Shown here: one piece after another, positions 1 to 9,234 of the stretch
How the letters are laid out: each line of letters opens with the position of its first letter
Numbering within the stretch: position 1 is the stretch's first letter
From: Pseudomonas synxantha BG33R
Lineage (GTDB): Bacteria > Pseudomonadota > Gammaproteobacteria > Pseudomonadales > Pseudomonadaceae
Direction of reading: 5' to 3'
Assembly: GCF_000263715.2 (NCBI RefSeq)
Contig: NZ_CM001514.1
Span: 5,456,498 to 5,520,497, forward strand
DNA: 64,000 bases
Made by a program: the position numbers and the translations under genes
The notes under the pieces: model-generated
Seen by the model: the letters and a program-made list of their open reading frames with translations, nothing else
What the model was told of the DNA's origin: nothing
The model's database searches: none

Positions 1-1230
1 ATGCTGGCCCTGGTGTTTTTTGCCACCACCCTGAACTACATCGACCGCGCCGCCCTGGGCGTGATGCAACCGATCCTGGCCAAAGAAATGAGCTGGACGG
101 CGATGGACTACGCCAACATCAACTTCTGGTTCCAGGTCGGCTACGCCATCGGCTTTGTGCTGCAAGGCCGCCTGATCGACCGCGTAGGCGTCAAGCGCGT
201 GTTCTTTTGCGCCGTGCTGCTGTGGAGCCTGGCCACCGGCGCCCACGGTCTGGCCACTTCGGCGGTGGGCTTTATGGTTTGCCGATTTATCCTCGGCCTG
301 ACCGAAGCCGCCAACTACCCCGCCTGCGTCAAGACCACACGTTTGTGGTTCCCGGCGGGTGAACGTGCGGTGGCCACCGGCATCTTCAACGCCGGCACCA
401 ACGTCGGCGCGATGATGACGCCGATGCTGCTGCCCTTGATCCTGCACGTGTGGGGCTGGCAGGCGGCGTTCCTGTGCATGGCATCGCTGGGCGGTATCTG
501 GCTGCTGTTCTGGGGGCTGAAGTACTACAACCCGGAAGACCACCCAAGCGTTAAACAATCGGAGCTGGACTACGTGCAACAGGAAGTCGAGCCCGAACAG
601 CCCCGCGTGCCGTTCAGCCGCATCCTGCGTATGCGTGGCACCTGGGCCTTCGCCATCGCCTACGCGCTGACTGCGCCGGTGTTCTGGTTCTACCTGTACT
701 GGCTGCCGCCGTTCTTGAACCAGCAATACAACCTGGGCATCAACGTGACGCAGATGGGCATTCCGCTGATCATCATTTACCTGACCGCCGACTTCGGCAG
801 CGTGGGGGGCGGGATTCTGTCGTCATTCCTGATCGGCCGCGGGATGAACTCGATCAAGGCGCGGCTCTTGTCGATGCTGCTGTTCGCCTGCTGCATCGTC
901 GGTGTGATCATGGCGGCCGGCTCCAGCCAGCTGTGGGTCGCGGTGTTCGCCATCTCCCTGGCCATCGGCGCCCACCAGGCCTGGACCGCCAACATCTGGA
1001 GCCTGGTGATGGACTACACGCCCAAGCACATGATGAGCACGGTGTTCGGCTTCGGCGGCATGTGCGCGGCCATCGGCGGCATGTTCATGACCCAGATCGT
1101 CGGCCATATCCTCACGGTGACCAACAACAACTACACAGTGTTATTCACCCTGATCCCGGCGATGTACTTCATTGCGCTGACCTGGATGTACTTCATGGCA
1201 CCGCGCAAGATTCCTACCGTCGACCTTTGA
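1..1230 (+). CDS. MFS transporter (anion:cation symporter type), 5' end outside window
   Basis: Inner-membrane major facilitator carrier, probably importing an organic anion such as a sugar acid. The visible 409 residues hold about 12 hydrophobic segments. The opening helix reads ATTLNYIDRAALGV, like the NY.DR signature of the glucarate/hexuronate/phthalate (ACS) family, and the loop after TM2 carries LIDRVGVKRV, the MFS motif-A region. The first codon of the window is ATG, but relatives usually have 10-20 residues before this helix, so the true start probably lies upstream. It converges tail to tail with the EamA gene one base away. The substrate cannot be read from the sequence. Confidence 0.85.
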   Translation: MLALVFFATTLNYIDRAALGVMQPILAKEMSWTAMDYANINFWFQVGYAIGFVLQGRLIDRVGVKRVFFCAVLLWSLATGAHGLATSAVGFMVCRFILGLTEAANYPACVKTTRLWFPAGERAVATGIFNAGTNVGAMMTPMLLPLILHVWGWQAAFLCMASLGGIWLLFWGLKYYNPEDHPSVKQSELDYVQQEVEPEQPRVPFSRILRMRGTWAFAIAYALTAPVFWFYLYWLPPFLNQQYNLGINVTQMGIPLIIIYLTADFGSVGGGILSSFLIGRGMNSIKARLLSMLLFACCIVGVIMAAGSSQLWVAVFAISLAIGAHQAWTANIWSLVMDYTPKHMMSTVFGFGGMCAAIGGMFMTQIVGHILTVTNNNYTVLFTLIPAMYFIALTWMYFMAPRKIPTVDL

Positions 1231-1231
1231 C

Positions 1232-2110
1232 CTACCTGCGCCGCTGCTGCCAGGCAGCGGCCAACCCGCTCATGCAGATCACCCCGATACCGACCACCGT
1301 GGTTGTATCGGGGGTATGGCTGAACACCAGCCAGCCCAACAACCCTGCAAACACAATCTGGCAATAGCCAAACGGCGCCAGCAAGGCCGGCGCCGCAAAG
1401 CGGAACGCCTGGGTGAGCATCAGGTGCGCGGTCATCCCGCAGGTGCCCAGTGCCAGCATCAGCACGCCATGCCACAGGCTCGGCACCTGCCAGAAGAACG
1501 GCACCATGGCGCTCATGACCAGGGTATTGCACAGCCCGGCGAAGAAGTTGCTGGTGGTCGGCGTATCGAACTTACTGAGGATGCGCGTCAACAGTTGGTA
1601 AAAGCAGAAGAACGTCGCCGAACACAACGGCAACAGCACTGCCGGCGTGAACAGTTCGCCGCCGGGATGGATGATTACCAACACCCCGATAAAGCCGCAG
1701 ATCACCGCCAGCCACTGGCCGCGTGTCACGTGTTCGCCCAACAGCGGCACCGACAGCGCCGTCACCAGGATCGGCGCGAGGAAGTTCACCGCCGTGGCTT
1801 CGGCCAATGGGATGTAGTGCAATGCCGCAGTGAAAAACAGGCTGGTGCCCAACAGGCACAAGGCACGTACCACCTGCATACCCGGGCGCTTGCTGCGCAG
1901 CACGCGCAAGCCTGATTGCGGCAGGAAGATCCCGGCCATCAGCAGGGTGTGCACCAGGTAGCGCGCCCATACCACCATCACAATGGGGTAGAACCCGGCC
2001 AGGTATTTGGACAAGGCGTCGTGGCTGGAGAACAGGAACGTCGCCACCACAATCAGCAGGATGCCTTTGAAAGGATGGTTGACGCCTGAGAGGGGGGTAC
2101 TGACAGTCAT
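1232..2110 (-). CDS. EamA/DMT-family transporter
   Basis: Predicted ten-helix inner-membrane transporter of the drug/metabolite superfamily, 292 residues, the normal length for two tandem EamA repeats. The first repeat begins near residue 14 (GILLIVVATFLFSSHDALSK) and the second near residue 150. The end of repeat one, EATAVNFLAPILVTALSVPLLGE, is the typical EamA hallmark. It probably exports a small metabolite or amino acid; the substrate is unknown. The stop codon is one base from that of the MFS gene on the other strand, so the two transcripts must overlap. Confidence 0.85.
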   Translation of the reverse strand: MTVSTPLSGVNHPFKGILLIVVATFLFSSHDALSKYLAGFYPIVMVVWARYLVHTLLMAGIFLPQSGLRVLRSKRPGMQVVRALCLLGTSLFFTAALHYIPLAEATAVNFLAPILVTALSVPLLGEHVTRGQWLAVICGFIGVLVIIHPGGELFTPAVLLPLCSATFFCFYQLLTRILSKFDTPTTSNFFAGLCNTLVMSAMVPFFWQVPSLWHGVLMLALGTCGMTAHLMLTQAFRFAAPALLAPFGYCQIVFAGLLGWLVFSHTPDTTTVVGIGVICMSGLAAAWQQRRR

Positions 2111-2294
2111 GGAATTCTCTTGCTGGCGGGCTGAACGCGATGGTACTCAACCCGGTAATCTAGCAGCCGGGCCAGCGCCTGCTCCAAGAGCATAACCAAA
2201 CAGCGGGCGAACAGCGCACTAAATCACTGGAATCGAGTCCAACCCTGCACGCTCGCCCAGGCGTTGCACACTTTTTAATCAAGGCCTTGCCGCT

Positions 2295-2705
2295 ATGAAA
2301 AAAATCCTGTTTGTTCTGTCTGCCCTCGCCCTGCTTACCGCCTGCGATAAAGCCAAGGAAGCCCCCAAGCCCGCGCCGCCGTCTGTACAGGCGACCCTGG
2401 TGCCGCAGACGCCCCCCACCGATCAATGGGTCGGCAAATGGATCGGCGTCGAAGGCTTGCACCTGACCATCGCCAAGGACGACAGCATCGGCCGCGGCCA
2501 CTACCTTCTGACCATGCAATACGGCCTCGACGCCGACGATGCCGGCACCTTCAAAGGTGAAGCGAACGAAGATGGCATCGCCTTCACCCGCCCCGACGGC
2601 CCGCAGCTGTTGCGCGCCGGAGACGGTGCCGCCACCGGCCTGAAATGGCTGGCGGATAAAAAAGACTGCCTGATCGTGACCACCGGCGAAGGCTATTGCC
2701 GTTAA
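2295..2705 (+). CDS. Small predicted lipoprotein
   Basis: A 136-residue predicted lipoprotein. The first 17 residues form a short signal peptide ending in a lipobox (LLTAC), so the mature protein would start at Cys17 and be lipid-anchored. A proline/alanine-rich linker follows (about residues 22-40), then a domain with WVGKWIGVEGLHLTI that looks like a small beta-barrel. No family function is recognised. The gene lies 45 bases before ypfJ on the same strand and may be co-transcribed with it. Confidence 0.75.
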   Translation: MKKILFVLSALALLTACDKAKEAPKPAPPSVQATLVPQTPPTDQWVGKWIGVEGLHLTIAKDDSIGRGHYLLTMQYGLDADDAGTFKGEANEDGIAFTRPDGPQLLRAGDGAATGLKWLADKKDCLIVTTGEGYCR

Positions 2706-2750
2706 TACCGACCATAATCAATCACGGTTAGCACACAGAGGAATGCTCCC

Positions 2751-3638
2751 ATGCTATGGAAAAAAGGCCGACGCAGCGACAACGTGGTGGATGCCCGCGA
2801 TGACAGTGGCGGCGGCGGTGGTGGTATGCGCTTTGGCGGCGGCAAGGGCCTGAGCCTGACGGCCATTGTGCTGATCGTCGGCATTGGCTGGCTGACCGGC
2901 CAGGACCCGATGCAGATCCTCGGCCAGTTGACGGGGCAGGTGGAGCAGGCGCCGTCGGTGAGTTCGCAATCGCGCCAGGCGCCACCGGCCAATGATGAGC
3001 ACGCCGATTTTGTGCGCGCGGTGTTGGGTGATACCGAAGACACCTGGGGCCAGGTGTTCCAGGAAAACGGCCTGGCCTACAAGAACCCCAAACTGGTGCT
3101 GTTCCGTGGCCAGGTGAACTCCGCCTGCGGTGGCGCCACCTCGGCCAGCGGCCCGTTCTATTGCCCGGCTGACCAGCAGGTCTACCTGGACCTGGATTTC
3201 TTCCGCGAAATGTCGCAACGCTTCCAGGCCGCCGGCGATTTCGCCCAGGCCTACGTGATTGCCCACGAAGTCGGGCACCACGTGCAAACCCTGCTCGGCA
3301 TCTCGTCCAAGATCCAGGCGGCGCGCCAACAGGGTCGGCAGATGGAAGGGGATGGCGGCCTGCTCGTACGCCAGGAACTGCAAGCCGACTGCTTTGCCGG
3401 GGTGTGGGCCAACCGGGCGCAAAAACGCCTGAACTGGCTGGAGCCCGGCGATATCGAAGAAGCCCTGAATGCAGCCAACGCCATTGGCGATGACCGCTTG
3501 CAGCAACAGGGGCAAGGACGCGTGGTGCCGGACTCGTTTACCCACGGTACCTCGGCGCAACGGGTACGCTGGTTCAAGACCGGCTTCGCCCAGGGCCAGA
3601 TCACTCAATGCGATACCTTCGCGGCCAAGAGTCTCTAA
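2751..3638 (+). CDS. ypfJ: YpfJ-family neutral zinc metallopeptidase
   Basis: A 295-residue membrane-anchored protein of the YpfJ/KPN_02809 putative zinc metallopeptidase family. The N-terminus is charged and glycine-rich (residues 1-33), followed by one transmembrane helix (about 35-50) and a soluble domain. The zinc motif HEVGH is at residues 172-176, with a downstream QADCFAGVWA segment that supplies a third ligand in this family. The RBS GAGGAATGCTCCC precedes the ATG. The stop codon directly abuts the start of the alpha/beta hydrolase, indicating an operon. Physiological substrates are not established for the family. Confidence 0.88.
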   Translation: MLWKKGRRSDNVVDARDDSGGGGGGMRFGGGKGLSLTAIVLIVGIGWLTGQDPMQILGQLTGQVEQAPSVSSQSRQAPPANDEHADFVRAVLGDTEDTWGQVFQENGLAYKNPKLVLFRGQVNSACGGATSASGPFYCPADQQVYLDLDFFREMSQRFQAAGDFAQAYVIAHEVGHHVQTLLGISSKIQAARQQGRQMEGDGGLLVRQELQADCFAGVWANRAQKRLNWLEPGDIEEALNAANAIGDDRLQQQGQGRVVPDSFTHGTSAQRVRWFKTGFAQGQITQCDTFAAKSL

Positions 3639-4613
3639 ATGATCAAACGATTGGGGTTTATGCTGGGTATGTTCGTGTCCTGCTGCACCCTGGCGGCCGA
3701 ACACGGCGTCAAGGTGGTCAGCCCCGATCGCTTTCATCTGGAGGCCGGCGACCTCAGCCTCGGCGTGAGCCAGGACTGGCGCCAGCCGCTGCCCAAAGTC
3801 ACACGCGCGCTGATCATCGTGCACGGCCGCCTGCGCAATGCGCAGACCTACTTGCAAAGCGGTATACACGCCGCCACCCATGCCGGGGTCGGCGGCACTA
3901 CGCTGGTGATCGCGCCGCAGTTTCTGAATCAATCGGACGTGAAGCGTAACCATCTGGGCAATCAGGTATTGCGTTGGAAGGGCAACGACTGGATGGCTGG
4001 CGAAGCTTCCACCGCGCCTGAGCAGGTCAGTTCTTATGGCGCTCTGGACCAGATCATCAAGCACCTGGGCAACCGCAAGCTGTTCCCGGCACTAAAGGAA
4101 ATCGTGATCGCCGGGCATTCCGGTGGCGGCCAGGTCGTCCAACGCTTCGCCCTCACCGGCCATGACCACCCGTTGCTGCAAACAGAAGGCATCAGCCTGC
4201 GGTACGTGGTTGCCAACCCATCGTCCTACGCCTACTTCAGCCCGCAGCGGCCGGTGCCGTTCGATACGACCAGTTGCCCAAGCTTCAACGACTGGAAATA
4301 CGGCATGCAAAAGCTGCCCGATTACGTGGGTGACCGAGGCGCCCAGCAACTGGAAAAAGCCTACGTCTCACGCGACATCACCTACCTGTTGGGCCAGCGG
4401 GACACCGACCCCAACCACCCGGCATTGGATAAAGGCTGCGAAGCCGAAGCCCAGGGTGCGTATAGGCTGATTCGTGGGCACAACTACTTTGATTACCTCA
4501 AGCTGCGCCATCCGCAGTTGAGTCACAAGCTGGTGGAAGTGCCGGGGGTGGGGCATGACGGGGATAAGATGTTTACCTCGCCAGAGGGAGAAAAGGTGCT
4601 GTTCACGCAGTAG
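3639..4613 (+). CDS. Secreted alpha/beta hydrolase
   Basis: A 324-residue alpha/beta-fold hydrolase. A signal peptide of about 20 residues (cleavage near LAA-EH) predicts export to the periplasm. The nucleophile elbow GHSGGG puts the catalytic serine at residue 161. An oxyanion-hole candidate is the HGRLRN segment near residue 62. A late His near GVGHDGDKM (about residue 310) may complete the triad. The start codon follows the ypfJ stop with no spacer, so translation is probably coupled. The substrate is unknown; an esterase or lipase-like activity is the reasonable guess. Confidence 0.78.
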   Translation: MIKRLGFMLGMFVSCCTLAAEHGVKVVSPDRFHLEAGDLSLGVSQDWRQPLPKVTRALIIVHGRLRNAQTYLQSGIHAATHAGVGGTTLVIAPQFLNQSDVKRNHLGNQVLRWKGNDWMAGEASTAPEQVSSYGALDQIIKHLGNRKLFPALKEIVIAGHSGGGQVVQRFALTGHDHPLLQTEGISLRYVVANPSSYAYFSPQRPVPFDTTSCPSFNDWKYGMQKLPDYVGDRGAQQLEKAYVSRDITYLLGQRDTDPNHPALDKGCEAEAQGAYRLIRGHNYFDYLKLRHPQLSHKLVEVPGVGHDGDKMFTSPEGEKVLFTQ

Positions 4614-4636
4614 TCACTGACGAAACCCAATGAAAA

Positions 4637-4658
4637 TGTGGGAGCTGGCTTGCCTGGG
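4637..4658 (+). repeat. Solitary REP-type half-site
   Basis: TGTGGGAGCTGGCTTGCCTG and adjoining bases match the GGAGCTGGCTTGCC class of Pseudomonas REP sequence found repeatedly in this window. Here only one arm is present, between the converging hydrolase and HAD genes. Confidence 0.7.
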
Positions 4659-5246
4659 TTAGATCATTCGGCGCAGCGCCGCACAATCCTCTGCATACCA
4701 ATCCGCCAACTCCGGCCACGGGTTATCCGGCAAGTTCACCAACACCGTCCTGGCCCCCGCCGCCCGGCCACAGTCCAGGTCAAAGCGATAATCCCCCACC
4801 ATCACCATCTCGCTCGGCGCTACCCCCCAGGCCGCCGCCAGTTTCAACAGGCCACCCGGATCAGGCTTGTGCGGCGCGTCATCACGCCCCAGCACATCCT
4901 CAATGGCAAAGCAGTCCGCCAGGCCAATCGCTTGCAGGGTGATATGGGCCAGCTCCCGCGCATTGCGGGTCAGGATCCCCAGGCGATAACCACGCCCGGC
5001 CAATTCCCTTACCAACTCAACGGCACCTTCGGCCGCGACCGAACCCAGCGCCAACTCGCGCTCATGCTCCAGCAGCCAGGCATGTTTGGCTGCCGCGACA
5101 TCCGCCGGCAATGCAGCCAGGTGCGTGAGGATGTCGTCCTCAGGCGCAATCTCCAACGCCACGCGAATGGCGGCAAAGTCATGCACTGCCACCGTCAGCG
5201 TGCCGTCCATGTCGAACACCCAATGTTTAACGTCTGACAGGCTCAT
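4659..5246 (-). CDS. HAD-superfamily hydrolase (phosphoglycolate-phosphatase-like)
   Basis: A 195-residue haloacid-dehalogenase-type phosphatase. Motif I is DMDGTLT with nucleophile Asp12 and acid/base Asp14. Motif II is ILTRN, motif III includes the Lys in HKPDPGG, and motif IV is GDYRFDLDCG. A helical cap lies between motifs I and II (subclass IA). The start is taken at MSLSDVKHW because it overlaps the tesB stop codon by four bases (ATGA), a translational-coupling arrangement; a longer frame exists but would overlap tesB heavily. Last gene of a GNAT-tesB-HAD operon. The substrate is not predictable. Confidence 0.85.
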   Translation of the reverse strand: MSLSDVKHWVFDMDGTLTVAVHDFAAIRVALEIAPEDDILTHLAALPADVAAAKHAWLLEHERELALGSVAAEGAVELVRELAGRGYRLGILTRNARELAHITLQAIGLADCFAIEDVLGRDDAPHKPDPGGLLKLAAAWGVAPSEMVMVGDYRFDLDCGRAAGARTVLVNLPDNPWPELADWYAEDCAALRRMI

Positions 5247-6112
5247 GCCCAGTCCTTGCGATGGCGGATCAAGCCTTCCTGGGTCACCGATGCCACCAGT
5301 TGCCCGGCGCGGTTGTACACGCTGCCGCGGGAGAAACCCCGGGAGTTGCCGGCCCATGGGCTATCCATGGCGTACAGCAACCAGTCATCGGCACGCAGGT
5401 CGGCGTGGAACCACAGCGCGTGATCGAGGCTGGCCACCTGCATGTCTTTCTGCCACACGGTCTTGCCGTGGGGCAGCAACGAGGTGGTCAACAGGCCGAA
5501 GTCCGAGGCGTAGGCCAGCAAGTACTTATGCAGCGCCGGCGAGTCCGCCAGGGCGCCGTCGGCACGAAACCACACGTACTTGACCGGGTCGGACGGCTGC
5601 GGGTTGAACGGGTCTTTTTCGGTGACCGGGCGCACTTCGATGGGCTTGGGGCACAGCAGCTTGTCGCGCATGTGCTCGGGGATCAGATGCGCACGCTGTT
5701 GGGTCAGCTCCAGCTCCGACGGCAGATTCTCCGGGCCCACCACCACCGGCATGGTGGTCTGGTGCTCGAAGCCAGCTTCGTCGTACTGGAACGAGGTGGT
5801 ACAGGTAAAGATCGGATGGCCCTTTTGAATCGCGGTGACACGGCGCGTGCTGAAGCTGCCGCCATCGCGCACGCGGTCCACCGAATACACCACCGGCAAC
5901 GCGGCATCGCCAGGGCGCAGGAAATAACCGTGCAGGGAATGCACATGCCGCGCTTCTTCTACGGTCTGGCTGGCCGCCGACAACGACTGCCCCAGCACCT
6001 GGCCGCCGAACAACTGGCGAAAGCCCAGGTCCTGGCTACGGCCGCGAAAGAGGTTCTCCTCGATCGGCTCCAGGGTCAGCAAGTCCACCAGATCTTCCAA
6101 TACTTGGCTCAT
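5243..6112 (-). CDS. tesB: Acyl-CoA thioesterase II
   Basis: TesB hydrolyses acyl-CoA esters to free fatty acid and CoA in the cytoplasm. The 289-residue protein has two tandem hot-dog folds. N-terminal FRGRSQDLGFRQLFGGQVLG and C-terminal SLDHALWFHADLRADDWLLY are hallmark segments, the latter with the conserved Asp of the family. The start MSQVLEDLVDLL is chosen by homology. It lies between the GNAT gene (38 bases upstream) and the HAD phosphatase (4-base overlap) on the same strand. Confidence 0.93.
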   Translation of the reverse strand: MSQVLEDLVDLLTLEPIEENLFRGRSQDLGFRQLFGGQVLGQSLSAASQTVEEARHVHSLHGYFLRPGDAALPVVYSVDRVRDGGSFSTRRVTAIQKGHPIFTCTTSFQYDEAGFEHQTTMPVVVGPENLPSELELTQQRAHLIPEHMRDKLLCPKPIEVRPVTEKDPFNPQPSDPVKYVWFRADGALADSPALHKYLLAYASDFGLLTTSLLPHGKTVWQKDMQVASLDHALWFHADLRADDWLLYAMDSPWAGNSRGFSRGSVYNRAGQLVASVTQEGLIRHRKDWA

Positions 6113-6150
6113 AGAGCAACTCCTACAATCAATAGGGCATTCCGGGCTGC

Positions 6151-6720
6151 TTATCCGTGCAGCGTGTCCAACCATTGGGCGCGGGTGATGCGGTACAAAA
6201 CATGCGGGCGCAGCGGGTCACCGGCTGCGACTTTGGGGTGTTCGAAATCTGCCTGCGGATCGTAATGCATACCGATGGCCTGCATGACTTTTTGTGACGG
6301 CAGATTGGCTTCGGTGGTAAAGGCGACGACTTCGTCCAGCTGCAAGCGATCAAAGCCGCAGCGCAGTGCGGTCCAGGCCGCCTCACTGGCATAGCCCAGG
6401 CCCCAATGCTCACGGGCCAGGCGCCAACCAATCTCCACCGCCGGGGTGAAGCCCGCTTCGAAGCTGACATTCGCAAGCCCCGTCACGCCGATAAATTCGC
6501 CGGTGTCCTTGCGCTGCAGCGCCCAGAAACCAAAGCCATATTCAGCAAAATGCCCGCGAATCCGACCGATCAGCGCGGCGCTTTCCAAGTGGCTCAATTT
6601 AGCCGGAAAGTAGCGCATCACCTGCGGGTCAGCGCACATGCGCGCAAATTCCGGCAGGTCGCTGTCGCGCCATTGGCGCAGCACCAAGCGTGCACTTTCC
6701 AATTCCAGTATCGGCTCCAT
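6151..6720 (-). CDS. GNAT-family N-acetyltransferase
   Basis: A 189-residue acetyltransferase of the RimJ/RimL-like GNAT group. The N-terminus ESARLVLRQWRDSDLPEFARM is the usual first strand and helix. The acetyl-CoA-binding segment around GWRLAREHWGLGYASEA (about residues 94-110) corresponds to motif A, and LPSQKVMQAIGM is the following helix. The start at MEPILELESARL gives the standard length. First gene of a likely operon with tesB and the HAD hydrolase, divergent from the deacetylase-like gene. The substrate is unknown (protein N-terminus or small amine). Confidence 0.85.
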   Translation of the reverse strand: MEPILELESARLVLRQWRDSDLPEFARMCADPQVMRYFPAKLSHLESAALIGRIRGHFAEYGFGFWALQRKDTGEFIGVTGLANVSFEAGFTPAVEIGWRLAREHWGLGYASEAAWTALRCGFDRLQLDEVVAFTTEANLPSQKVMQAIGMHYDPQADFEHPKVAAGDPLRPHVLYRITRAQWLDTLHG

Positions 6721-6796
6721 GGGTCCCCCTGCCTTGCCATGTGCGTGAGTGTACAGCGCTGTTAAGATCCTTCGCAGGTTCCCGTCAGAAAATCCC

Positions 6797-7717
6797 ATGC
6801 CCTTGCCATTGATCTACCACGAAGACTACAGCCCTGAGTTCCCGGCGGACCACCGCTTCCCCATGGACAAGTTTCGCCTGTTGCGTGACCACCTGGTGGA
6901 CAGTGGCTTGACCCAGGACAGCCAATTGCTGCGCCCGCAACTGTGCCCGGCAGACATCCTGGCCCTGGCCCATGAACCTGGGTATATCGAACGCTACATG
7001 GGCGGCGAACTGTCTCGCGAAGACCAGCGCCGCCTCGGCCTGCCCTGGAGCGAAGCCCTGGCTCGACGTACCGTGCGCGCGGTGGGTGGCTCGATACTGG
7101 CGGCTGAACAGGCCCTCGAACATGGCCTTGCCTGCCATTTGGCCGGTGGTACCCACCATGCCCATTACGATTATCCGGCGGGCTTCTGCATTTTCAACGA
7201 CCTGGCAGTGATCAGCCGCTACCTGCTGGCCAGCGGCCGGGTCAATCGCGTGTTGATCTTCGATTGCGACGTACACCAGGGCGATGGCACTGCCCGCATC
7301 CTCCACGACACACCGGAGGCCATCACCGTGTCGCTGCACTGCGAAAAGAACTTCCCGGCACGCAAGGCCCAAAGCGACTGGGACATCCCGCTGCCCATGG
7401 GCATGGGCGATGCCGACTACCTCAAGGTAGTGGATGACGCGCTCAACTACTTGCTGCCGCTCTACCAGCCCGACCTGGTGTTGTACGACGCTGGCGTGGA
7501 TGTACACAAGGACGACGCCCTCGGTTACCTCAAGCTGACAGACGCAGGCGTCGCCGCCCGCGATGAAAGCGTGATGCGCCACTGCCTGGGCCGCGACATA
7601 CCGGTGATGGGCGTGATAGGCGGCGGTTACAGCAAAGACCGCCCCGCCCTCGCCCGTCGTCACGGCATCCTGCATCACAGCGCGCAGCGGGTGTGGACGT
7701 CATCAGGCTGTCATTGA
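6797..7717 (+). CDS. Histone-deacetylase-family (acetoin-utilisation-like) amidohydrolase
   Basis: A 306-residue zinc amidohydrolase of the bacterial HDAC-like family. Recognisable blocks are HRFPMDKFRLL near the N-terminus, GGTHHAHYDYPAGFCIFNDLAV (the catalytic His pair and following strand) and DCDVHQGDGTA (zinc-binding Asp and His). A later segment, YDAGVDVHKDDALG, carries a further zinc-ligand Asp. The start at MPLPLIYHEDY matches the family N-terminus. Bacterial members deacetylate small acetylated amines or lysines; this substrate is unknown. It is divergent from the GNAT gene. Confidence 0.88.
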   Translation: MPLPLIYHEDYSPEFPADHRFPMDKFRLLRDHLVDSGLTQDSQLLRPQLCPADILALAHEPGYIERYMGGELSREDQRRLGLPWSEALARRTVRAVGGSILAAEQALEHGLACHLAGGTHHAHYDYPAGFCIFNDLAVISRYLLASGRVNRVLIFDCDVHQGDGTARILHDTPEAITVSLHCEKNFPARKAQSDWDIPLPMGMGDADYLKVVDDALNYLLPLYQPDLVLYDAGVDVHKDDALGYLKLTDAGVAARDESVMRHCLGRDIPVMGVIGGGYSKDRPALARRHGILHHSAQRVWTSSGCH

Positions 7718-7888
7718 ATTCTGGGTGTTACTCACAATGCCTGTGGAACGGCCTGTGGATAACTTGAGCGTAAGCGGCTGCAAGCGAGTGGCCGCATGGC
7801 CTGTAGGAAAGTGTACGTTTTTTGATCAGGCAGCGGCGTCGTGGTCGGGTAGAATGCTCGGCCTATTCACATCACCGTAGCCCTGCCC

Positions 7889-9115
7889 ATGCCTCAGACT
7901 TCTGCCCACCACGTCTCCATTATCGGCGGTGGCCCTGCCGGGCTGATGGCTGCCGAAGTCTTGAGCCAAGCGGGCGTGCAGGTGGACCTGTACGACGGCA
8001 TGCCTTCAGTGGGGCGCAAGTTCCTGCTGGCCGGTGTGGGCGGCATGAACATCACCCACTCCGAAGCCTACCCCGCGTTTCTGTCGCGCTACGCCGAACG
8101 CGCCCCGCACATGGCGCCGCTGCTGCGCAGCTTTGGCGCCGAGGCGTTGTGCGAATGGATCCATGGCCTGGGTATCCAGACCTTTGTCGGCACCTCCGGC
8201 CGCGTATTTCCTACCGACATGAAAGCCGCGCCGCTGTTACGCGCCTGGCTCAAGCGCCTGCGGGATCAAGGTGTGGTTATCCACACCCGACATCGTTGGA
8301 CCGGTTGGAATGCCGAGGGCGATTTACTTATCCACAGCCCGGACGGCGACAAAGTTGTCCACAGCGACGCGGTGTTGCTGGCCCTGGGCGGCGGCAGTTG
8401 GTCGCGCCTGGGCTCTGACGGTGCGTGGCTGAACCTGTTTGAAGGCAAAGGCCTGCCCTATGCGCGCTTGCAACCGAGCAACTGCGGGTTTGAAGTGTCG
8501 GCGTGGAGCGAGTTGATGGTCAGCAAATTCGCTGGCGCACCGTTGAAAAACGTCGCCATTGGCCTGGGAGACGACAAACCTCGGCTGGGCGAATGCGTGA
8601 TCACCGCCACCGGCATTGAAGGCAGTTTGATTTACGCCTTGTCGGCGCCGATTCGCGAAGCGATCAACCGCAGCGGTGCGGCCACGGTGCATATCGATTT
8701 GCTGCCGAGCAAGCCGTTGGACAAGGTGCAGGCCGCATTGGCCAAGCCCCGGGGTTCGCGGTCGATGAGCAAGCATTTGCACAGCCAGTTGGGGTTGGAT
8801 GGCGTGAAAGCGGCCCTGCTGCGCGAGCTGACGCCCGCTGAACACTTCACTGATCCGGCGCAGTTGGCAGTGGATATCAAGGCGTTGCCGCTGACATTGG
8901 TGAAAACGCGGCCGATGGATGAGGCGATCAGCACGGCGGGGGGTGTACCGTTTGAAGCGCTGGATGAGCGGTTGATGCTCAAGCCATTGCCTGGGGTGTT
9001 TTGTGCGGGGGAAATGCTGGACTGGGAGGCGCCCACTGGTGGGTATTTGCTGACGGGGTGTTTTGCCAGTGGCAGAGCGGCTGGGCTGGGGATGTTGGAG
9101 TGGCTTAAACGCTGA
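7889..9115 (+). CDS. NAD(P)/FAD-dependent oxidoreductase (HI0933/YhiN-like)
   Basis: A 408-residue flavoprotein of the HI0933/YhiN family (TIGR03862-type). It opens with a Rossmann dinucleotide fingerprint, SIIGGGPAGLMAAEVLSQAG, at about residues 9-28. The family signature GRKFLLAGVGGMNITHSE follows near residue 46. The C-terminus closes with CAGEMLDWEAPTGGYLLTGC, the conserved FAD-contact block. The enzymatic reaction is not established for the family. Three DnaA-box-like nonamers lie inside the gene (8277-8363). A REPIN separates its end from the converging rhlE gene. Confidence 0.88.
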   Translation: MPQTSAHHVSIIGGGPAGLMAAEVLSQAGVQVDLYDGMPSVGRKFLLAGVGGMNITHSEAYPAFLSRYAERAPHMAPLLRSFGAEALCEWIHGLGIQTFVGTSGRVFPTDMKAAPLLRAWLKRLRDQGVVIHTRHRWTGWNAEGDLLIHSPDGDKVVHSDAVLLALGGGSWSRLGSDGAWLNLFEGKGLPYARLQPSNCGFEVSAWSELMVSKFAGAPLKNVAIGLGDDKPRLGECVITATGIEGSLIYALSAPIREAINRSGAATVHIDLLPSKPLDKVQAALAKPRGSRSMSKHLHSQLGLDGVKAALLRELTPAEHFTDPAQLAVDIKALPLTLVKTRPMDEAISTAGGVPFEALDERLMLKPLPGVFCAGEMLDWEAPTGGYLLTGCFASGRAAGLGMLEWLKR

Positions 9116-9133
9116 GAGCCGCGCTGGATTCAA

Positions 9134-9216
9134 GGCCTCATCGCAGGCAAGCCAGCTCCCACCTTTGACTGTATTCACAATTTAAAGGTGGGAGCTGGCT
9201 TGCCTGCGATGAGGCC
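9134..9216. repeat. REPIN with perfect 33-bp arms, likely bidirectional terminator
   Basis: Two REP sequences of the GGAGCTGGCTTGCC class face each other. The arms at 9134-9166 and 9184-9216 are perfect reverse complements over 33 bases with a 17-base spacer. It sits between two convergent genes, so the hairpin probably serves both transcripts as an RNA end or stability element. Confidence 0.85.
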
Positions 9217-9234
9217 ATCAGCCACAGCGCAAAA

